Source of the DNA: Hygrocybe punicea | Lineage: Eukaryota; Basidiomycota; Agaricomycetes; Agaricales; Hygrophoraceae | Assembly (NCBI GenBank): GCA_963556145.1 | Contig: OY744465.1 | Location: 3,720,001-3,784,000 of the forward strand | DNA: 64,000 nt | Reading direction: 5' to 3' | Shown here: piece by piece, positions 12,729 to 24,900 of the stretch | Layout: each line of letters starts with the position of its first letter | Numbering within the stretch: the first letter of the stretch is position 1 | Notes under the pieces: model-generated | Told to the model about the DNA's origin: nothing | Database searches by the model: none | The model's input: only the letters and a program-made list of their open reading frames with translations | Position numbers and translations under genes: made by a program

Positions 12729-14323
12729 ATGGCTACCCCTCCATCCACGTTGCTTGCGGAATCGTTAGCCTCGTTTTCAAGGGCAACTCACCAAGCAGTA
12801 CGCCCATTTTTTATACTCCCGCGCTAGGACAGTAAATATCCCTGTCAGTTTGCTGCCATTGAAACTGAGGCTCGGATCACGGTGGCACAGGCGACATCGG
12901 AAACGCGTGAAGCAAGACACGAAAGAGATGAAGCTCGGCGTGAGCGCGATGAGGCAGTACAGGCACGGCACGCCTGCCAACTGGAAATGCAACTTCTGAA
13001 GCAAGAAGCGGGAGAATATAAGGCCTCAGTGAGTCCCAATAACCTCACCGTGATAAGTTTATAATACTGGTGTCACTAGTTAAAACAGGCTGATACGACG
13101 GTGCGATACTGCCACAATCATTTAAAAGCAGATTTAAAAGCAGATATCCCTCACTTTCTTTGTGTTCAGATCGCACATCAAGGAGAAACTATTGTGCAAC
13201 TACGACGCGAGGGGACGCAATGGAAGGATCAATCCCGGAATTGGCAGGAACATTTTCTGCATGTTGAGCAGGAACGTTGCAGATTATCGTCGAGGATTGA
13301 TGAACTTGTCGCCGAAAGGTTACTGGTAGGCTTTTCTTTCTCCTACGTTGAGGCGTAGGCGCAAACGGCGTTGTTCACGCAGTACAATGGCCACATGGCT
13401 TCGGCGCCCTTTACGCCCCGATCAAATTATGCAGACGTACTAGAATCTGCTCCCTCGTCGTCGTCTACTAAACGAGCATCGTCATCATCCAATCAACCTC
13501 CAGCATATAAGTCTGCAATATTGGAAAGTCCTCCGGGTCGTAATTCACCTTCAGATGGAATGCATATGACACACAAAGTGGCATCGAGGCACAAATCCAG
13601 TCCAGTTCGAGAGACACGACGTCAACGCCCCGCTACAGCTGAGATAACCCCAATGACTCATACAAAACAGCAACCCTCTGTTCACCATGCACAAACACAG
13701 TCGCATATAGCTTGCAGCTCGGCACACAGCCAGCCACCGATATCGACCACGTCTCATCCCGAGGTGCGATCGGAACCCCGTCAGCTCTTCATTCGTCGTG
13801 TGCAAGCTGTAGTTCAGATTCCCGTCAAAGAGGAAGAAACGGATGAGGGTTCATTTGATCGGAGTGAACTATCTGCTTCTACCTCTGCTTCGGCGTCTCT
13901 GTCGGGATCAGGATCAGTTTCGGTGGACGTAGCCGGCATAACTTCTCAGAACCAAATAGCGAAGCCGCATGTGAAGTCGAGAAAAAAGTATGGTCACAAT
14001 ATTGTTCAGTCTGATGATGATGAAGATTTGTGTATGGACAAGGACGACATGGAGGCAAGTGATGTTGCCCTGAGTTCTAGTGAACGCTCAGACGAAGAAG
14101 ATGACGAGCTCATGATGGGCACTGAGGCTAGTCCAATCCCAGTCAAATGTGTACCATGAATGTGCTCAAATTTGTTCAGGATAATCGCAAGGAGCTCTAT
14201 GGAACGAAGCCTATTATCTCCGAAAACCAGTGTCTTCATAACCGTGTCATAACCACAAAATCGGCGGATCCGCCAAGTAAGAAGCGGAAGCTGGCTGTCC
14301 GGAGGGTTAAAAAGACCCGGTGA
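12729..14323 (+). CDS. Coiled-coil protein with Ser-rich and acidic tail, function unknown
   Basis: The start is the ATG at 12729 (MATPPSTLLAESLASFSRAT). Exon 1 ends at 12797, exon 2 is 12849-13028, and the last intron (14151-14179) leads to a Lys/Arg-rich end with stop at 14321-14323. A charged coiled coil covers residues ~24-80 (ETREARHERDEARRERDEAV) and continues in a second helical exon (IAHQGETIVQLRREGTQWKD). The middle is Ser/Pro/His-rich and looks disordered. A stretch of acidic residues (QSDDDEDLCMDKDDMEASD) precedes basic clusters (SKKRKLAVRRVKKTR) that resemble a nuclear localisation signal. I do not recognise the family. A nuclear chromatin- or DNA-associated role is possible but unproven. 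It converges on ERV46 with ~140 bp between stops. Confidence 0.7.
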
Positions 14324-14462
14324 CAACTCACGAGTGGTCAAATCTCTATACATTGATATCATTTTACGTGTCTTGTTATGGTATTCATGTATGCAAGGTG
14401 TAATCTAGCGAGTGGATGAATCACATTCAAGTGTCATAATTCTGAAAACAAACGGTGGGGTT

Positions 14463-16269
14463 TTACATGAGCTTTCCCCCGGTACTGCCACTAGCTCCGG
14501 ATGCACTCTTGAGCACACGACTCGTAGCGAACAGTAAACCATCCACAAGTGATGCAACTGTCAGCACTCCACCAACAATAGCACAAGTTCTTTCAACAAC
14601 GGCAACCCTTGAGTGAAGAACAAGACGGAATCGATTCTAACTCACGATGTAATAAAATGTGCAAATGATTGCCGAGTGTCGGAATGAACGACCAGAATAG
14701 GAGATATCTCGAAATTGAAGAATGCCCCTGGATGATGATATGGGTAATTGTGAGAGAAGATATTCATAATATTTACCTGGTACGCCCGTGACCCCGTGTT
14801 GGACATGGATACCTTGGGGTGTTTCGCCTTGTGATCCTTGATTCAAGTCTCGTTCAAAATGCGTAGCACTGTACTGATGAGTTCTGAACTAGAAGATCAC
14901 ACCACATGAATAATGATACGAGACAAGGCAAATGACAGGTTACAGTCTGGCCATCGAGAGTTTGGAATCTTGTGGCAACGACTTTTAAAAAATACTGGAA
15001 CATGTATTGAGGTACCTTCGTCTGAGGTGGCGTTGTCAGTCCATACGGCCACGATGCTTCCCTAATCATAATAGCGATGAGTGAACACACCTGTGCTACA
15101 AACCCGTCCAACGGGTTTGTCCCCAGTCCCATTCGCTGTTTCATCGCGCGACCCATCTTGGCCTTCCGGAAATTATAGTCATCATCGCCTTCGAACGCTA
15201 GTTCATGAATAGTATGACTAAAGTCGTGTGGATGTCCATCGTCACGGAGGTAAGGAACCAACTCGTAAAAATTGCGGGTAGTTGTCTGGAATGACCGGCC
15301 AGGAGAAAGATGGATGTTGCCAATGACTTTATTGACGCGAATGCGTCCGGAAACACCGCAACCTTCATTAGATTGTTCCTTCAGTTTTTCCGCCCAACCT
15401 TCGTTTCTACACTAGAGTTTGCGTTATCAGTGCTGAAATCAAGGGCAGAATACATCCCACTGACTTGTTCAATCGCATCTGGGGAACCGAAACTCCACCC
15501 GCGCTGCACATAGGACTCGCGGACTTCATCACATGTGTTGCAGCAACCACTCTCGGGCGGCTGCCCTCCATAACACGACCCGCAATAGTCGGCTTTCTTC
15601 GCTTCGTTTAACAACTCAATATCTCCGCGGAGTTCGGCCGTGGGAGATTTTGGGATAGGGACACCACGTTCGTCAAGACGCATTTTCAGGATGTTATGTG
15701 AGATGTCCCGCTGTGTTTCGCCGCTAATGTCCATAACATCGAGGCTTAAGACTGTGCAGACAAATGGTGAGCAAGGGTATCGCTTCATTGAATAGCATAG
15801 CTCCAAGCAGGAAGTGCAGAGTGCCATGACGAGGACCTGGTGATGAAGTAGGAAAAGAACCCACTTCAAGGACAATGCCAGCAGATAAGAATTCAGAACC
15901 AGGACTCACGATAACATGGCACTCTGGGAAATGTGACATTCATTTTCACGGTCAACTTCTCTCCTCTGCTCTTGTCTACCACAACGGATGTATCGACATT
16001 GACCCGCCGATAGTCCAGGAACTCCATAGTAACGAATGAAAGTATGATGGCGGCAGCAAAAATGGTCACTGCAAAATGACATTGAATTGGATGCCAAAGG
16101 CAAATGAACTCGAAACCCACCGAATGCCCCAGTACGGGTCTTGACCTTTACATCTTCATTAGTCTACGGGGATTGTGATGGATATAAGTAAAGTATCGAA
16201 AGATGAAACAATACTGACTTTTCCGAAAGCATCGATACCTTTGAGGCTCGCAAGTAAACCCTTTGCCAT
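14463..16269 (-). CDS. ERV46: ER-Golgi cargo receptor ERV46 (ERGIC3)
   Basis: Start ATG at 16269 (MAKGLLASLKGIDAFGK), stop at 14463-14465. Several introns interrupt the gene. The order matches ERV46: a short cytosolic N-terminus, a first membrane span (AAIILSFVTMEFLDYRR), and a lumenal domain starting VDTSVVVDKSRGEKL with the Cys-rich motif YCGSCYGG then SGCCNTCDEVRESYV. The conserved FSHTIHELAFE/NPLDG region and a second span near the C-terminus (TCAIVGGVLTVASLVDGLLF) follow. ERV46 with ERV41 cycles in COPII/COPI vesicles and retrieves or exports cargo between ER and Golgi. All lumenal cysteines of the signature are present. The C-terminus ends GGKLM, so the usual dilysine or hydrophobic sorting signal is not obvious. 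Confidence 0.9.
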
Positions 16270-16398
16270 TTCGACCTAAGCAGGCTTGAGTTCGAAGAAA
16301 TGAAGGAGAACCGTGTACGCTACGCTAGAGCTAAGAATTTGAAGATCATGTGATGTCTGTGACGTGTCACGATGGTGTTATTGGCCTAGGTACTCAAA

Positions 16399-18883
16399 TT
16401 ATATACCGATTCGATCGACACCTTGCTTGACCTTTCCCATAAAGTTTCTGACACCGTCTCTTATTCCATCAGCCTGCACCCCAACATTGTCGCCGCTTGT
16501 TCTATACACCCCTGTCCCTGAAGGTCCGCCGAGGCTTACATTCACACCTCCAAGGTTAAGATTGAGAGCTGGCGCGCTCGAAACAGATTCGGGTGGTGGC
16601 TCATATACTGATACGGGGAAATTTGCCGCTGCTGCACGTATCATTTCCAAATAGCTGCAGAGTTCGTCGGAACGTAGCGGCGTATGCGAGGATGATGGTT
16701 GGGGAGAACGTACCTCGAAGAGTTATGGACGCATGTGCCCCCCAATAATAACCGTGTTCCCATTGACGAAACACCGCCGTTGGACGCGGCAGCGGGATCT
16801 TGATTAAAAACTGCTACGGTTCTTGCTTCTTCGTAAGTCGTGCCTCCAATCATATAAATGATGACGTCTTGAGGTCTGCGAAAACTGTCAATCGCGGATT
16901 GGCCACCCTGTCAGCACAACGTACCGCTGTAAGCCCATGTTTAGCCCAGCTCCGCCCACAAAAGGATAACTCGCCTCTTTCAACCTACCTTTGAACAGAT
17001 TCTCCAATGTCTGCGTCAAACGAGGAGTATGTTGTGTGTATACATTCTCAACACCCTGGAGTGTCACAATAACCACTAATCACTACGCGTCCGAGGTTTC
17101 GATGGAACGCACCTTCAGCCCTTTCAAGGCAGATCGCCCCTTGGCAAGTAGGGATTCCGTTGCAAAAAGGTCATCTTGGCGTTGATCCGCTCCAGCGATG
17201 TTCAGGACAACGTACACTAACTAGTGATATGAAATAATATCAGCAACAGGAAGATTATTGTGGGTCAGAATTACCTGTGCGTCTTCCCGTGAGACCCCAT
17301 TCGCCATCATTGATTTGATTAAAGAGGCAATATTGGCAACCTGAGCCTTTTGGTATCGAAGAGCGTACAGAATGACAAGGCGGAGTTTGTTCCAAGCAGG
17401 GATGGCGGGATCACCAATGAGTGCTTGGACACTCTACCAAAAATTAGTAAAAGTGGATGAAAAGACGAAGCTCGAGACCAACTTTAATATCCGCGCCAGA
17501 ACTAGTGGCCAGACCTTGCTCCACCTCTCCCACTTCCAGTAATTTATCCCTCCCTACGATACGACTCAATTCACCCACCAGCGCCACATGCTTGCTCACA
17601 TTTCCCCCGAGCCTTTTAAATTCAGGATACTCTTCCACAAAGCGCTTCATGTCCGCAATAGAATTAATTGATGATGGCGATTGGGCAATATAACGGGACT
17701 GATAAGATTGAACATAATCTTTGAGGGACGTGCCAAGGTCACCGAAGGTCGCGAGGAAGTGAGCTTGGAAGAATGGGTCAGTTGAAGGGGTCAAGGTGAT
17801 TTCCTACATTTTCATTTGACGTTGGGAAAGAAGGTCATGGGAGGCAGGATTATTCTCTTACAGAAAGCTCGGGTCTGATATCGGGAACTAGACTTAAATC
17901 GACGCGCCCATTCTGGATACCGAGGAGCTCGTGGACCATGGCCTGATATGTCCATTGCGAAAGGAGTGGTGTCACAGGGTCGTTCCGTCGATCGAGGATC
18001 AGCAACAGCGGCGGAACTTGTGTGAGGCGAAAGTCGAATAACGTCGACTCAGATTGGACGCGGTGCTGAGAGCAGAATATTATCAAAATCAATAATATAT
18101 ATATATATCAAAGAGACGTACCTGTATCTCAATAGCGAGTTTCCTCGCCATACCACTCATTTTTTCATAACGAATAACAGGTTTCTTTTTCAGGCTCAGC
18201 ATAACAGCTGTAATACCTTGCACGGTGCGTTCGAGTGCCTTTGTGTCCCACGTGTTCGGACTTGCTCCATATAACGGCTTGGCTGACACAGGCAAATGGT
18301 TCAACGAGAATAAAGAGGGTAGAAGCGGTGCATAATCGGCAAAATATTCCTTAAGCCATAAATTGGGATATAGTCCCCTCAATAAGAGGGCATAAATTCA
18401 CTCACCTGAACCTCGCGAACGACTTCATATTCATCCACCTCCGCTAGACGCTCGATGGCGATCTTGGACAAGATGTTGCTGAAATCTGAGTTGACACATC
18501 AGACCTTGCGAGCGCACGAGATTTACCTCAACGATTCACCCACTGACACAAGTAGTACTCTCCATATTTCGGTTCCTTGAGCTCTGTTTCCAATGCTTCG
18601 AGACTATCCTCGTTGCTCTGCAAAAAGCACACGCATTTCATGTGCGGCATCCGATCCCTTTGCTTGTTGTCTATACGATCAGTAAGATAAACTTGATGGG
18701 ATAAAAGGGTTGATTGCGTGGACGCTAAAGACACGATTGGAGTCTGTTAGATAAATGTTAGCTTTGGGACTTTCTGAAGCAAGTGGGCTGTACAGTGTGA
18801 GTATCAAGAAGGAGGACCTTCATAGCTGAGGGAACTGAAACCATCTTGGTGATGTAGGCTTCCACCGCCTTGAAGACATCCAT
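16399..18883 (-). CDS. VPS45: Sec1/Munc18-family protein VPS45
   Basis: Start ATG at 18883 ([16 protein letters not shown]); stop at 16399-16401. About ten short introns. After the first intron the family hallmark reads [10 protein letters not shown] joined to [20 protein letters not shown]. Later blocks include [20 protein letters not shown] with [33 protein letters not shown], and [19 protein letters not shown]. These are standard SM-protein sequences, closer to VPS45 than to SEC1 or SLY1. VPS45 binds the syntaxin Tlg2/Pep12 SNAREs and drives Golgi-to-endosome fusion. The C-terminus carries a Gly-rich tail that varies in this family. It lies 130 bp downstream of the ERV46 start on the same strand, placing two trafficking genes side by side. 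Confidence 0.92.
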
Positions 18884-19727
18884 TCTGTGATAGTCTGTTC
18901 CGCTGTCGATTTGTGCGCTGCCAACGTTCCGTAACGTGAGACCAAAGCCGTCCAGATTTGGAGCTCACAGTGAAGCGCTCACTTGGCAAGCGCTCAAGCT
19001 TCCAAGCTAAAGTTTCGTTTCTTAGCTTGATGCTCATCGTCACTTGGAGTCATCTGGCCAACCAAGCGTTTGGGACTAAAGCTGCAGCTGTGTTTTGAAT
19101 TCTACCGTGCGCGTCGAGTAACTACTGGCATGCCTCCACCCAGCCTTGGTGCACTCTCTTATGTTCTTGGAAGTATACAATTTTGGCAGTAGATCGGTTC
19201 CACGAAGGCTTGCTTCCCTTGGGGGTGACACCTCAGTTTGTCATATCTTGAATCTTCGTGTGTATATCCTCCTTTTCCGCTCGTTTTGGTGAGTGCAACT
19301 CTGTATGATTGTAATCTGATTTCATACTTCTGGTTTCCACCCCGATGTGACCTAATTGCTCGAGGCGACGCCGCTCTGTTCTGGACTTCCTCCCGTGTAG
19401 GTTAAATGCAACTGCCTCCCCTTGTGCTTGTTTTGATCGTGATAATGAAACGTGCCTCATCTGACCTGCGCCGGTATCTTTGTCCAAGCTCAGAGTCTCC
19501 TGGACCTGGTATCTGTTGTCATCGCGGCCTTTTTGTTCCGCTGCATTACGGATTTGCGGGGCCTGTGTCATTCATTGCCCCTGCCTCTACAAGAAGTGCC
19601 CGTGGTTGTCATCCGCCTCCACCCTCACTGCAACTTTATCAGTGTCGTGTGTCGGATATGGAATCGCATCATTCTATCGATATCGCGACAGCCCCCTCCA
19701 TGTGGACCGAGTTAGGCCGTTTCAGTG
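18884..19727. other. Region upstream of VPS45 and the 112-aa gene, no confident gene
   Basis: An ATG at 19130 opens a short frame (MPPPSLGALSYVLG) with plausible donors at 19170 and 19290, but the exons it would link do not assemble into a convincing protein. A hydrophobic frame at 19450-19720 is equally unsupported. The stretch must contain promoters for two divergent genes. Confidence 0.45.
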
Positions 19728-20206
19728 ATGGCGCCCGAATTCTTTGCTTCGAAACACGCCGTCAGTCGTTCCCCCGAAGGTACAATCCGCCGTCTGCGTG
19801 GTTCCCTCTCATGGTCTCAAAAACTTCATAATATCCACGTAAGAAAGAGAGCAACATGATTACCTTCATCTTGATCAATTTGAATTTGAATTTATTTGGA
19901 GCGGAAGGAATTCCCTAGATTTTCTATCGATGGTTGTCCTTGGGCGCATCGTGCTCTGGAAAATCCAATGTTATTTCTTGAGATATATGGACATATATCA
20001 GTACGGTAGTCTGATATCGCAGCTGGTAACTGCCGCGGCTGTTGGTAAAACACATAATATATTGGCTATATTTTCAGCTTCGAATATACGGCGATACGGA
20101 ACGTATCTCCCCGGAGCAAGTCCAGTGGTTGCGACCAGACTGTGGTGTTTGGCGCCTCATCATGTCCGAAACAAGACCGCCGCCTCTTGCTTCGATTCTT
20201 ATTTAA
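19728..20206 (+). CDS. Small protein of unknown function (112 aa model)
   Basis: Three exons, 19728-19838, 19902-20000 and 20078-20206, keep frame exactly and have GT..AG introns of 63 and 77 nt. Two acceptors six bases apart (19901 or 19907) would both keep the frame. The product starts MAPEFFASKHAVSRSPEGTI, has a basic segment (RRLRGSLSWSQKLHNIH), then FPRFSIDGCPWAHRALENPM and ends WRLIMSETRPPPLASILI. I see no signal peptide, membrane span or known domain. The basic N-terminal 35 residues could be a mitochondrial presequence, but this is a guess. The true start may lie further upstream. Its stop codon is only 39 bases before the ATG of the GSKIP-like gene. Confidence 0.5.
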
Positions 20207-20245
20207 CTCTCATGTTCTGGTATTAGTCCCTCGTATTTCAGCGGA

Positions 20246-20632
20246 ATGAACTCCCCCCCAAATCCTTCCACATTCTTCTTCTTGGATGAGTTGCGCCGAG
20301 CGCTCAGTGAAGAGTCATTCGGCATCACGAGCTCCGCCATCATAGCGCCTACAACTACCCTGCAGGCGACTGCTGCTGTGACCCTGCTAGAGGGCAAAAC
20401 CATTGCAATTAGCGTATCTGCTCCCGGATACCATGTAAGAGGACCACATTCCCATTGTAATCTCGTCCAGGCTTACGGAGTCATCTACCCCTATTTCTGC
20501 CAGATTGGTGGCCATTCAACGGACCGTTGTTTTGAGACCCTCGAGGCGTTGCTGCAGTCCGTCAGCAAGTTGTACGAGAAGAAGAGACAAGAGATCCTAG
20601 TCAAGAAATTAGAAGCATTGCGATACACATGA
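20246..20632 (+). CDS. GSKIP-domain-like protein (105 aa)
   Basis: Exons 20246-20434 and 20504-20632 (69-nt intron) give 105 residues. The N-terminal helix FFLDELRRALSEESFGI is followed by a beta-rich core (TLQATAAVTLLEGKTIAISV, SAPGYH). After the intron comes FETLEALLQSVSKLYEKKRQ and a closing helix EILVKKLEALRYT. Length, order of elements and the T-E-x-L-L-x-S-x-S-P/K-x-Y pattern fit small GSKIP-type proteins of fungi. In animals GSKIP binds GSK3-beta and PKA regulatory subunits, and fungal members are uncharacterised. The assignment rests on pattern recognition alone, so a different small fold is possible. Confidence 0.6.
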   Translation: MNSPPNPSTFFFLDELRRALSEESFGITSSAIIAPTTTLQATAAVTLLEGKTIAISVSAPGYHVRGPHSHCNLVQAYGVIYPYFCQIGGHSTDRCFETLEALLQSVSKLYEKKRQEILVKKLEALRYT

Positions 20633-20927
20633 GCATTCGATTGATGCGTCAATCTCAGTAAGTGTGAAGTCCTGATTCTTAAAACGTCATGCTCACCAGT
20701 TGCAGAGTACCTAGAAATCATCACCATCACGGCTATGTCATAGATCTTTCAAAGGGGGTGGAATAGGATCGGCGTTAGATTATTTCGATTGCGTTGCCTA
20801 TAATAGAGCAGTTCCCTGGAAACAACCATGGAGCCAAATGAAACATCTTGAATTGCAGCATGGAGCAGCGAAAAAAGCAATCAGAGAAAGCTGCACGGTA
20901 GAACATCTTGCTAATGATACCGCCAGA

Positions 20928-21997
20928 TTAAGAGGAGTCCATCGGTGCGTCCTCTCCTTTTAATGTCCCAGTGTCGATCCACCTCTTCAGAGCACCCTCA
21001 TACATATTCCGTGTGAATACATACCCATCTCCTTTCCGGACTCGCTTGATAATACCGGCAATCCATGCCCTGTTCTCCCCATTCCGCAAGCAATTGGCCC
21101 ACCACTTGTCCATGCTGCTCCGAATGACGGGCGAATTCAGTTCACCAGACTCACTCTGTTCATTGAGAACATGCAGTAAAAATCCCGCGTTCAAGTGTTC
21201 CAGACCAAACTCGGAGAAGCATTTGAGGATGCGTGTGATGCGGAGGTTATTATGCGAGGACCCTAGGTGTTTTCAGGGTGGGCGGCAAGGCAGTGCAGTG
21301 ATTGTGACTCACGAACGAGATTCTTGTAACGCGATGCATAATTTCTGGGTGGCAAGGAGCGGTCTAGGAGGCCGGTATCTGACGAGACCAGCCTCATTCC
21401 GTAAAAGTCGAGCATGAGTTGGTACGACTTGAGGACCCGTTCCATGATTGCAACGTCAGCCTTCATTGCGTAGAGTTCGTGTCGTTGCAGGGGTTGAGAC
21501 TCAAAGTTCATGCCGTGCTCCTGGATGGGGAACCTAGGCAACAAATACGGTGTTTTCACATCCAATTCACTGGAGCATATGGGGAATTGACCTACAACCA
21601 TTGAATAAATCCATGCTTGTACTCGAGCTTCCTGTGCTCTCCAAACCACCTGATTGACAACGAATATATATATTCAATTGCAGAGCGCAGCAGACGATGC
21701 CTACTTCTCATGTAGTTCGTCAATCAAGATGTCATCCGGTTGGCAGCGTAGGGTGTTGGAGTAGAATTTCAGATTATCCGTAAGAGCGAGATCTTGCCTG
21801 TTTGTAGGATAGCCGTCTAAGAAATCTTGAATGTCTCGTGGCAAAGGCATATTATAGCTGAGACCGCACGGCGCACGTGGTATCGGACAACTCCGCTTCT
21901 CCGAGTCCATTCCACCATTAACAATAACGCTCACCGTCGACGAAACTTTTACTTCGCTCTTGTTCTGAAAAGAGGGTTTTGGTTTAATTTTACCCAT
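20928..21997 (-). CDS. Opioid growth factor receptor (OGFr) conserved-region protein
   Basis: Start ATG at 21997 (MGKIKPKPSFQNKSEVKV); stop at 20928-20930. Introns near 21660-21710 and 21240-21290. The OGFr region is clear: FLDGYPTNRQDLALTDNLKF (the NL.FY block), IDELHEK, then FPICSSELD and FPIQEHGMNFESQPLQRHE, LKSYQLMLDFYGMRL, YASRYKNL, and after the next splice a NNLRITRILKCFSEFGLEHL block. The last block is the family's most conserved motif. In vertebrates OGFr is a nuclear-membrane receptor for met-enkephalin. The domain alone is common in agaricomycetes, where its function is unknown and opioid binding should not be assumed. At ~320 residues the gene consists of little more than the domain. 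Confidence 0.82.
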
Positions 21998-24900
21998 TCG
22001 AGCCGGTACGTCTTTGCTCCTCCATTCGATCGTCTTCGCCCATTAACACAAGGCCCGTCCAGTGTCGATCACTGAAGCAAAAGTGTAACGATTATGGAGG
22101 CTTCCTGGCGAAATCCAAGGTTCGTGACCTCTTCTATGAGGAGTTTGTGGCTCAGTGTGTATGCAGTTCGCGAAGCGAAGCAGCGCACCGGCAATTTAAA
22201 CGAACGTGACCCGGTCATTATCATCCAATCGTGCGCAATCCGTATCTGGATCTTCCGTTTTGTTCACAACTCGACACAAAGACACAACTGCTCAAATAAT
22301 GAACTTCTTTGTTCGAGATCACGCACGGATCATCGACGATCGTTCATGTACACAATGCTACTCCAGGAGAGTACTGACACTTTTAAGTTATCGTGGAGAG
22401 GGTCTCACCTTGTTCCGACTACCTGGCTGCATGCTGCCAGGATCCGAATCGAAAAGGCAAGTGAAGCTGTCTAACAGTTAACAGTTGGATCCCCCTTTCA
22501 CAAATAACAGCTCTTGCAATGCCTCCATTTCGATCGACCCCATTGTCTTCACAACGCCAGAAATGACAGCGGATCTACGTACATGCCAGGTCTGTTCCTT
22601 TGTTTTCGTTCGTTCGTGGTTGGTGGATCTGCCAGACTGCCAGGGTATCAGACAAAGACAAATTTTCCTCTTTCTTCCTAATGAAAGTTTGCCCGTTTCT
22701 TGATTTCTGGGGCGTTGGCAAAAGATCTCCAACGGCGATTTGGATTTTCGCATCCTTCCCAACCTGACTGGTACCGTCCGTTCTTTCTCGTCATGGCACC
22801 GGTCCACCGGGAAGGGGAATGCAGAAGGTGTTCTCCCCCTCATTATTAAATAAGGTAATCCCAATGGTGGATTTGGGTCTGGTCTAGGTGCACATGCTGC
22901 GAGGTACATGGTTTGATTCGCAATAAATAAATAATGGTGATGATGGGGTTGCTTTATCGATGTGAAATTACGGGCGCGGTGCAGAACGATGGAAAAAAGA
23001 ATTGAGAGAAAAGAAAACATTCTTGCTCGAGTTCTCCGCTCTAGTTCTATGGCCAGTGTTATAAGTACTTATGGGGTTTCGGGCGGACATTATTGGGCGC
23101 GGCGAATGGTTTTTCCTCTTCATGGAGACGTAAACCTTCTTCTCCTGGGGACGTCCTTTCCATCTTTCCATCTCGGCAGAATGACCGTACCTATTCCGTA
23201 AAACATAAAGATAAAAAATGCGCCACCGCGCAAACGATATCGGTATCGTATACAATACAGAAAAGGTCCGGTGGGCGCAATACTTCATGCCGTATTGCTA
23301 AAACGGCCGACTGAGTTAGGAGAACGTCAGTATCCGCCTTGGGTTGAGCATACTAGTAGTTGATGGCCAAGGGAGGGGACGAGAGGAGTCAGCCCGCTCA
23401 GCGGGGCTGTTCAAAACGATTGGATCTGGTGGAAGGGATGAGTTGAGTTGTATGACGCGGTGATTCCCGTCTTCAGGACGGTCAACGGTCTCATTTACGA
23501 TTTGCCAGTGCTGTAATATTTCATGCCCGTCTTGGGTTTAGATTCTTTAGAACAGGAAAAGATAAAAAAAGTGGACGTGTGTACCTCTGAAGATGGTGCC
23601 TCGATATCTCATGCGCTGCTGTCAAGTTATGCGTGGATAGTGCTGTTGGTTGTTGGTTGTGCCAGATGCGTAGGTAGAAAGGTGGGACATAGTATATAGC
23701 CGACAGGAATAAGTATCACAGGAATAAGTATCACTTCGGCCGATGCATGTAATTTTATTATTTTTAATTTTAGGACCAACAGACGCCCACCACCCCGCGA
23801 CCCTGCACAAACACACCCCTGGAAGCGGTCGTCTGCGCCACTTTATGAAGGCACTCCTCGACGTTTGTGAGAGAAGCTGGTACAACGTTATCCATGATAA
23901 CGTTCAAACTTGACCCAGGGACCAGCAAGAATTATCATCATGAAGCACCATGTGTACGGCGTACCAACGTCGAGTGGCACAACTTTTGGTGACAACGACA
24001 GATGGTGTTAATTATCGAAGCTAATATTAATCCGGCCTAGTACAGTATGCCCTGCTTAAAGGGCCTGGAAGATTGGGACAGTTGGGCCGACATTCCCCCA
24101 TAACTATACCGCATTTGGGCTCCGAAGAACTCGATTCAGGTTCGCCGGGATCTGATTTACATGAGCTACGGTGCGGTACGGTGCGGTAAGACACATTGCC
24201 GCCAGCCAACTGGTTGAGCGCCACAGGTCCATTCGGTAAATCACCAACTCTTGAGACCAAAATATAAAAGCCAAAAAAGCCCGAGAGTCCTCACCTTCTC
24301 CGTCTGGCATTCCTGTTCAACCCGCTTCGCTCGCCGGTCCCGCTGCCCGAGCCCGGACCTTTTTGCTACTGCAGTCCAGTTGACCCATTTGACTCCGGAA
24401 ATCCCCTAATAATAATAATAAATATGAAACTGTATCCCCCCGTCCCCTGTCTTCCACTAAGTAATGTAGGGGAGAAAATGAAAGGCTCAGAAAATTGATT
24501 TTTAAACGATCTTGGTACTTACCCCAGATTTTTCTCTAGGCCCGATGTCCGGATCGCCGTGCAATACAACGAGTGATCGATCCCCGATAGGAACAGATCA
24601 GCTAGCAGCGGTGGCGCTTGTATATGCCCATCATGGAAGCAAATAATCATGAAAATAATAACAGAAATAATATGTTTTGAAATTGTTGGGCGAGACCGTG
24701 CCCTGGCGACAGCTCCGCGCGCATGTCTACGTGGATGTCGCGTGCAATATCATTTCCATGGGGACTCAGGACACAACGGCGCATCCACGCACATGCCCAT
24801 GTAATACGCCTGCGCACAACAAAACAAATGTGCAGTCCTACGACGTACGCAAGCCCACCCATGATGCAGGTTAGGAGTCCACGTGAAACACGAAATAATT

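Noticed and set aside
18100..18112. TATATATATATA tract as a TATA promoter
   Set aside because: It lies within an intron of VPS45.
22478..23020. 180-codon minus-strand ORF in the gap upstream of the Ecl1-type gene
   Set aside because: No motif, no splice extension, and composition like the surrounding non-coding DNA.
23391..23409. GC-rich hairpin resembling a terminator
   Set aside because: The genome is eukaryotic, the hairpin is short and no adjacent gene ends there.
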